Source: Bacillota bacterium (lineage in GTDB: Bacteria; Armatimonadota; Hebobacteria; Hebobacterales; Hebobacteraceae). Taken from it: a stretch of 10,531 bases of DNA. The stretch spans positions 1-10,531 of the forward strand of contig JAUVSA010000048.1 in NCBI GenBank assembly GCA_030597345.1, in the 5' to 3' direction. The translations under genes were made by a program, and so were the position numbers. Positions 5,944 to 10,531 of the stretch are shown piece by piece. How positions within the stretch are numbered: the first letter of the stretch is position 1; each line of letters opens with the position of its first letter. A model generated the notes under the pieces. That model worked only from the letters and a program-made list of their open reading frames with translations, did not search any database and was not told where the DNA came from.

Positions 5944-5957
5944 TCGCCGCCCGCTAC

Positions 5958-6401
5958 ATGAATGTGTCGGAGTCTGTTCCCTATCACGTGCTCCCGTGGT
6001 TCGCCGCTTACGGCCTCGCCGCGCTCTTCATGTTTGGTGCCATGTTCCTCGCCGTCGGATCGGCCTGCAGCGATCTGAAAGACTCCCAGTCAATGGTGAT
6101 GCCTCTCATGATGTTCATCATCCTGCCGGTGTTCGTCTGGCTTCCCGTGATCAAGGAGCCGACGGGCAGTTTCGCGACATGGATGTCGTTCTTCCCGACG
6201 TTCACACCACTGCTGATGCTGGTCCGGCTGGCCTCGCCCGTTACCATCCCCGCATGGCAGCCTTGGGTCGGCCTGGCCGGCGTAGTGATGGCAACCGCTG
6301 TCTCTGTGTGGGCCGCGGGCCGCATCTTCCGCGTCGGCATCCTCATGCAGGGCAAGCCCCCCAGACTCACCGAGCTCCTGCGCTGGGCGCTGCGCGGATA
6401 G
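5958..6401 (+). CDS. ABC-2 type permease, 3' fragment (out of frame with 5' part)
   Basis: These 147 residues from the first ATG carry the C-terminal membrane part of the permease. The homologous frame is open from at least 5940, before the ATG. Four hydrophobic segments are visible, at about residues 12-35 (the AAYGLAALFMFGAMF region), 46-64 (MVMPLMMFIILPVFVW), 77-92 (FFPTFTPLLMLVRLA) and 100-125. ACSDLKDSQSMVMP is the conserved loop of NatB/YhaP-type proteins between two helices. No Shine-Dalgarno sequence precedes the ATG at 5958, which argues that this is the tail of one gene rather than an independent subunit. The C-terminus (LLRWALRG) is typical of the family. If the base at 5940 is truly missing, this part would not be translated and the transporter would be inactive. 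Confidence 0.8.
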   Translation: MNVSESVPYHVLPWFAAYGLAALFMFGAMFLAVGSACSDLKDSQSMVMPLMMFIILPVFVWLPVIKEPTGSFATWMSFFPTFTPLLMLVRLASPVTIPAWQPWVGLAGVVMATAVSVWAAGRIFRVGILMQGKPPRLTELLRWALRG

Positions 6402-6626
6402 GCGCCAGAGGTCAGCCCACCTCCGTGCCGAGAACCGCTCACACCAGCCTCCGGACGGCCGCGAACAGCGCCGTCGCCGCAGCGCCCCCACCCCCGGTAG
6501 TTATAAACTCTCGCAGGAACAGGGCAACTCAAGATCGACCGCGGAGCCGTCGTGGTTCCGCAATCGGAAATCGCAGCCAACCCCTGTCGCCTGCTGCGAA
6601 GCATCTTGTGCTAACGGAGTCCCGCC
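6402..6626. other. Intergenic region, no gene seen
   Basis: These 225 nt between the permease and the repeat protein hold no convincing gene. A TATAAA-like sequence sits near 6502-6507 without a good -35. The inverted repeat TCGCAG/CTGCGA flanks about 17 nt shortly before the next gene. Neither is strong enough to call as a site. Confidence 0.4.
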
Positions 6627-8159
6627 ATGAATCGCCTCTCTCCAAAGCTGCTGTTCCTGCTCGGCATCCTTGGGATGTCCGTCCTTCCCCTCCGCCCCGC
6701 GCAAGCAGATGTCATCGTCGTCTGCGAGCGGCACCTCCGCTCCGGTGAGTATGCCGGAGACATAGACATCGTCGCTCAGCGGATCTCCTCCGTGGGTGAG
6801 ATCATCTGGCAGGAGGGCGCCGAGTCCATCGCTGTCGCCTCCGGGACCCGGGCGGAGCGCAACCCGCACGCGATTCCTGACAGCTCCGGCGGTCTCATAG
6901 TGGCCTTCGAAATCGAGGCCCGCACCGGCGACCGCGTCGGCGACTCCGAGATTGCCGGCCAGCGGATTGACGGCAGCGGCAAGTTGATGTGGAACGACGG
7001 CGAGACTTCCACTCTCATCGCCCACAGCGATTGGGCCGAGAAGAACCCTCTGATCATCCCCGACGGCCGGGGGGGCGCCATCGTCCTCTTCGAGCGCCAG
7101 TCCCGTGGCGGCGAACATGCCGGCGACATTGATATCGCCGCCCAGCGCATCTCCCCCTCCGGCCTGCTGCTGTGGGAGGAAGGCAAGGCCTCTGTCGCTG
7201 TTAGCTCCGGCCCCGCTCTCGAGTACAACCTTGATGCCATACCCGACGGCGCAGGAGGGGCCATCGTCGTCTTCCAGGTTGAGGCCCGCTCCGGCGATTA
7301 CGCCGGCGACTCTGAAATATCCGCTCAGCGAGTAGACGCCGACGGAAACCTCCTCTGGAACAACGGTCAATCATCTGTCTCTGTTGCTGCAAGCGTCTGG
7401 GGCGAGGCCAACCCGGTGCTAGTCCCGGACGGACAGGGCGGCGCCATCGTCATCTTCGAGCAGCACGGCCGCACCGGTGAGCACGGGGGCGACATAAATA
7501 TCGGCGCCCAGCGCATCTCCGCCACTGGCGAAGTGCTCTGGGGACAAGGCCCTGCTGACGTCGCCTCCACTACTCGTCTCGAACGTAATCCGCGCGCCAT
7601 CCCCGACGGTCAGGGAGGTGCCATCGTCGTCTTCGATGTCGAGCCGCGCACCGGCGAGTACGCCGGCGACTCAGAGATTGCCGCCCAGCGCATAGACGCT
7701 GACGGCCGGATGATGTGGGACGAGGATGAAGGACTTGTCTTGGTTTCCTCCAGCGTCTGGGCCGAGAGAAACCCCGTCGTGATCTCAGATGCCCAGGGAG
7801 GTGCCATCGTCATCTTCGAGTCCCAGGCCCGCACCGGCGAGTATGCGGGCGACACAGACATCCTCGCCCAACGTCTCTCACCTCTCGGGGAGCGGCTCTG
7901 GAACCAGGGGGAGTCATCCGCTGTCGTCTCCAGCAGTCCGCTCACTGAGCGCGCTGTCGTCGCCGTTCCAGACGGCGTAGGAGGCGCTATTGTCGTGCTC
8001 GAAGCCGAGGCCCGCACCGGTGAGCACTCAGGCGACTCCGACGTCTTGGCCCAGCGCATAGATGCAGAGGGCGAGATGATGTGGAACAGCGGCGAGAAAT
8101 CCACCCCGGTCGCCTACGCCACCTCCGGCGAGAAGAGCCCTGTTGTCGTCGCGCCCTGA
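6627..8159 (+). CDS. Secreted protein of eight 61-residue repeats (beta-propeller-like)
   Basis: This 510-residue protein starts with a signal peptide: MNRLSPK, a hydrophobic LLFLLGILGMSVLPL stretch, and probable cleavage after AQA (residues 25-27). The rest is eight tandem units of about 61 residues. Each runs from IVVFE, through R(T/S)GEYAGD, to (S/I)(E/D)IAAQRI, G-x-x-(L/M)W, and ending IPDGxGGA. Odd and even units differ consistently: odd units carry GDIDI and QRIS, even units carry GDSEI and QRIDADG, so the true repeat is about 122 residues. Such units resemble the secreted repeat proteins with D-x-x-AQR and PDG-x-GG motifs common in environmental bacteria; a beta-propeller is the likely fold. 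There are no catalytic motifs, and the function is unknown (adhesion or surface binding possible). GGAG precedes the ATG by 7 nt. No anchor or sorting signal is seen at the C-terminus. The stop lies 3 nt before the second copy of the hairpin repeat. Confidence 0.85.
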   Translation: MNRLSPKLLFLLGILGMSVLPLRPAQADVIVVCERHLRSGEYAGDIDIVAQRISSVGEIIWQEGAESIAVASGTRAERNPHAIPDSSGGLIVAFEIEARTGDRVGDSEIAGQRIDGSGKLMWNDGETSTLIAHSDWAEKNPLIIPDGRGGAIVLFERQSRGGEHAGDIDIAAQRISPSGLLLWEEGKASVAVSSGPALEYNLDAIPDGAGGAIVVFQVEARSGDYAGDSEISAQRVDADGNLLWNNGQSSVSVAASVWGEANPVLVPDGQGGAIVIFEQHGRTGEHGGDINIGAQRISATGEVLWGQGPADVASTTRLERNPRAIPDGQGGAIVVFDVEPRTGEYAGDSEIAAQRIDADGRMMWDEDEGLVLVSSSVWAERNPVVISDAQGGAIVIFESQARTGEYAGDTDILAQRLSPLGERLWNQGESSAVVSSSPLTERAVVAVPDGVGGAIVVLEAEARTGEHSGDSDVLAQRIDAEGEMMWNSGEKSTPVAYATSGEKSPVVVAP

Positions 8160-8162
8160 CCG

Positions 8163-8340
8163 CGCCCGCCGCCTTTCTCGTAGGAGGGACATTCCTGTCC
8201 CGACCGCTCTCCTGTAGGGCGGGCATGTCTCTGCATGCCCGCCGCCCGTTCCCCATTCGGCAGGAGCCTTGGGCGGCGTAGCCTATGCGAAGGCCGCTTG
8301 CCTGTCCTGCGTAGCCTGAGCGAAGCAGGGCCTCCTGCCA
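8163..8340. repeat. Dispersed non-coding hairpin repeat, copy 2 (178 bp)
   Basis: This is a gap-free match to 3913-4090 (168 of 178 positions by hand count). The same hairpins are present: GGGACA/TGTCCC (8186-8191 with 8196-8201) and the 10-bp GGCGGGCATG/CATGCCCGCC (8218-8227 with 8234-8243). It begins 3 nt after the stop of the repeat-protein gene, so both copies lie downstream of a plus-strand gene in the same orientation. Here it lies between two convergent genes. Confidence 0.85.
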
Positions 8341-8388
8341 CTCGCCGCTTGCACTCCGTCTCGCACACCCTCACGGCACGAGATCGGT

Positions 8389-8412
8389 GTTTCGGGAGCT
8401 TGCTCCCGAAAC
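8389..8412. terminator. Perfect hairpin between convergent genes
   Basis: GTTTCGGGAGC (8389-8399) pairs with GCTCCCGAAAC (8402-8412) over 11 bp around TT, or 10 bp with a CTTG tetraloop. It lies 14 nt beyond the stop of the minus-strand SLH gene. The symmetric stem has AAA/TTT at its base, and it could terminate transcription from both sides. There is no extended T-run. Confidence 0.55.
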
Positions 8413-8426
8413 CGGCTCGCCCTCCC

Positions 8427-10484
8427 CTAACTCACCAACCCGAACGCCCGCGCCACGTACACCGCCATCTGATCGCGGGTGACGGCATTGCCCGGGTAGT
8501 AGTACCCGTCGTCATACCCCTGAACCACACCGTGCTCCACACAGTACTCGATGTGCTTGTACGCCCAAGACGTATCGGGCACGTCCGGGAAGTTGCGGGG
8601 GTCTGCGGGGACGTAGTCATCCAGCGCCGCCTCACCCGTGGGGGCCACCAGCGCCCGCGCGATGTATACCGCCATCTGAGCCCGCGTCACCTCCACCGCC
8701 GGCGCATAGGTCACCGCGTCATACCCCTGCACCACGTTGTTCGCGTAGCAGTGCTCCACGTGGTCATAGGCCCAGTAGCCGGTCGGGACATCATTGAACG
8801 TCGCCTCCGGCGGTCCCGCGGGAACATTGTCCTCCCCTCCGGCCAGCGCTCGCGCGATATACACCGCCATCGTCGCCCGGTCCACCGACCAGGTCGGTCG
8901 GTACGTCCCATCCTCGTAGCCCCCGACGATCCCTGCCTCGACGCACCCTTCCACCTGCTCGAAGGCCCAGAAGTCTAACGGTATATCATCGAACGGCTCC
9001 TCCGTCCGGTCCGCCGGCACATCCCGGATTACCATCTGCCGGTTCACGGGAACGCTGCGGTGGGTCACTACGCTGCCGTCCGGGAAGCGCACGCGGACGC
9101 AGACGACGGTCGCTGTGCCCACGCCGAAATGAGCAACCTGCTCGTTCTGAGCACAGAAACCTGACCCACCGTCAATGAGGCGAGTCAGCGTCCTATGTCC
9201 GCTGGTCGGGAAGGTCTCATCATTGTCGAGGTTCAACTCCACTCGCGCCCCGATCGCGTCGCGAGTGGGAAGCTCACTGACCGTGGCCGCGCCGGTCGCA
9301 TTGGTCACAGCGCGCAGCCGCAGCCAGTTTCCGGCATAGCCCACGTTGTGGAACAGACGTGAAGTAGGTCCCCCGACGGCCTGGAATAGATCGAGTCTGC
9401 CGTCGAGGTCAATGTCAGCCCAGCACGCGGCCTCATTCGGCCGGCTGCCGCCCACACCCGCATCGACCGCCACCTCGGCGAAAGTCCCATCTCCGTCATT
9501 GTGGTATAGGAAGGGCTGGTTGTCCGTCTCCAGATTCCCCACATATAGATCGAGCCAGCCATCGTTGTCATAATCAGCCCAGGCTACCCCCGTTCCCAAA
9601 GAGGCATCGGCGGCCATGCCGGCCGATGCCGCAACGTCGGTGAACGTCCCGTCGCCGTTGTTGTGGAAGAGCCAGTCGCGGGACTCATTCTCGCTGGTGA
9701 AGTAGCAGTCGAGCCACCCGTCGTTGTCGTAGTCCCCCCAAACCACGCCAAGGCTTGAGTCTACAGTCGCGAACGATGCGAGCCCAACTTCTGCAAATGT
9801 GCTGTCTCCATTGTTATGGAACAGGAGCGGTCGTGCGTCCATTCGCGCGATGATGAGGTCGGCCCGTCCGTCGTTGTCGTAGTCGCCCCACGCGCAGCCG
9901 TTTGCTGCACTCGGGCTCGCCAGCGCCGTCATCCCCGCGGTCACAGTCACGTCGCTGAATGTGCCATCGCCGTTGTTCTGAAACAGCGAGGAGATGTTCG
10001 ACAGCGTGTAGCAGACGAAAGCGTCGAGGTCGTTGTCAGCGTCGTAGTCACACCAGGCAACCGTCCGGCCTGGCCGGAAGTGGGTGAGCCCGGCGCTGGC
10101 CGCCACGTTCAGAAAACTGGTCCCGTCGTTTCGATAGAGCTTCTCGTAGGCCCCTCCGGAACCGATGAGCAGATCGACGTCGCCATCGTTGTCGTAATCG
10201 CCCCACGCGGCTCCATCGTCCTCCTCTTCGACCGCTGGCAGACCCAGGGACGCGCTGACATCCGCAAAAGTGAGATTTCCGTTGTTCCGCAGAAGCGTCC
10301 CACTGTACCCGATGTACGCAGTGCCCGCTATGAACAGGTCCGCGTCACCGTCACCGTCATAGTCTCCCCAGGCCGCACCGACGCTTCCAGGAATGTTCAG
10401 TGTCGGACCGACGTCCACAAACTGCTGCGCCCCTGCACTCCCGCTTACTGAGCACGCCACGACCATCGCCACCAGCACAACCAC
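8427..10484 (-). CDS. Cell-surface protein: VCBS/FG-GAP propeller, ASPIC/UnbV domain, three SLH domains
   Basis: This protein has at least 685 residues. After a hydrophobic signal segment (cleavage likely after AGA, about residue 19) come seven FG-GAP/VCBS repeats. Their calcium loops D-x-D-x-D-G-x-x-D start near residues 41, 97, 146, 201, 251, 304 and 357, suggesting a seven-bladed propeller; the third has Asn for Gly. An ASPIC/UnbV domain follows (about 411-480; GSGFCAQNE, HFGVG, VRFPDGSV). Three SLH domains end the protein (about 498-547, 562-612, 632-681), each with F-x-D-(I/V)-P, (V/I)xGGY or VQGY, and MAVY(I/V)ARA. SLH domains bind cell-wall polymers or anchor to the envelope, so this is a surface protein. 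The start is uncertain: GTG at 10484 leaves no basic n-region, the frame stays open to the window edge, and a CTG at 10499 follows GGGAGG by about 8-10 nt. Cysteines are unusually frequent, one in each SLH. Confidence 0.92.
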   Translation of the reverse strand: MVVLVAMVVACSVSGSAGAQQFVDVGPTLNIPGSVGAAWGDYDGDGDADLFIAGTAYIGYSGTLLRNNGNLTFADVSASLGLPAVEEEDDGAAWGDYDNDGDVDLLIGSGGAYEKLYRNDGTSFLNVAASAGLTHFRPGRTVAWCDYDADNDLDAFVCYTLSNISSLFQNNGDGTFSDVTVTAGMTALASPSAANGCAWGDYDNDGRADLIIARMDARPLLFHNNGDSTFAEVGLASFATVDSSLGVVWGDYDNDGWLDCYFTSENESRDWLFHNNGDGTFTDVAASAGMAADASLGTGVAWADYDNDGWLDLYVGNLETDNQPFLYHNDGDGTFAEVAVDAGVGGSRPNEAACWADIDLDGRLDLFQAVGGPTSRLFHNVGYAGNWLRLRAVTNATGAATVSELPTRDAIGARVELNLDNDETFPTSGHRTLTRLIDGGSGFCAQNEQVAHFGVGTATVVCVRVRFPDGSVVTHRSVPVNRQMVIRDVPADRTEEPFDDIPLDFWAFEQVEGCVEAGIVGGYEDGTYRPTWSVDRATMAVYIARALAGGEDNVPAGPPEATFNDVPTGYWAYDHVEHCYANNVVQGYDAVTYAPAVEVTRAQMAVYIARALVAPTGEAALDDYVPADPRNFPDVPDTSWAYKHIEYCVEHGVVQGYDDGYYYPGNAVTRDQMAVYVARAFGLVS

Positions 10485-10531
10485 CCATCTCGCTCTCAGC
10501 GCGCCAGCCTCCCGGGGAGGAACACCCGACC

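Noticed and set aside
5920..5960. Programmed ribosomal frameshift joining the two permease frames
   Set aside because: There is no X-XXY-YYZ slippery heptamer next to the stop and no obvious stimulatory stem-loop. A single missing C explains the data more simply.
3913..8340. CRISPR array or insertion sequence bounded by the two repeat copies as a composite element
   Set aside because: There are only two copies 4.25 kb apart, no spacer periodicity, no cas or transposase gene, and the genes between look like ordinary transporter and surface-protein genes.

Overview
This is GC-rich bacterial DNA, probably chromosomal. The mix of genes suggests an uncultivated, environmental, S-layer-bearing lineage such as Armatimonadota or a planctomycete-like group: a GH4 glycosidase with a BadF-type sugar kinase, a xylose-isomerase-like TIM barrel protein, a secreted repeat protein, and a VCBS/ASPIC protein ending in three SLH domains. 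That placement is inference; no rRNA or other marker gene is present. I see no tRNA, rRNA, CRISPR array, transposase or phage gene.

Left part (1-2650), all on the minus strand. A GH4 glycosidase runs off the left edge of the window. It is preceded, with an 11-nt overlap, by a BadF/BadG-type (N-acetylglucosamine kinase-like) sugar kinase. The two look like a translationally coupled carbohydrate-use operon. Upstream lie an intrinsic-terminator-like hairpin (1970-1996), a 133-bp MITE-like palindromic element (2054-2186), and two small genes of unknown function, one of them a probable two-helix membrane protein whose stop codon coincides with the edge of that element.

Middle part (2900-6401), plus strand. 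A xylose-isomerase-like TIM-barrel protein is followed by about 280 nt of hairpin-rich non-coding repeat. Then come a NatA/YhaQ-type ABC ATPase and its ABC-2 permease, joined by an 8-nt stop/start overlap. The permease is split by a net one-base frameshift, best explained by loss of one C near 5940.

Right part (6627-10531). A secreted protein of eight 61-residue repeats (plus strand) converges on a large minus-strand cell-surface protein with seven calcium-type FG-GAP/VCBS repeats, an ASPIC/UnbV domain and three SLH domains. The space between them holds a second copy (94% identical by hand count) of the hairpin repeat found after the TIM-barrel gene, plus a perfect terminator-like hairpin.

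Codon choice in the first 5 kb follows strand: minus-strand genes use G-ending codons (CTG for Leu) and plus-strand genes C-ending ones (CTC). I found no clear defence, secretion or biosynthetic system. The most unusual material is the dispersed hairpin repeat, the MITE-like element, and the kinase/GH4 pair.
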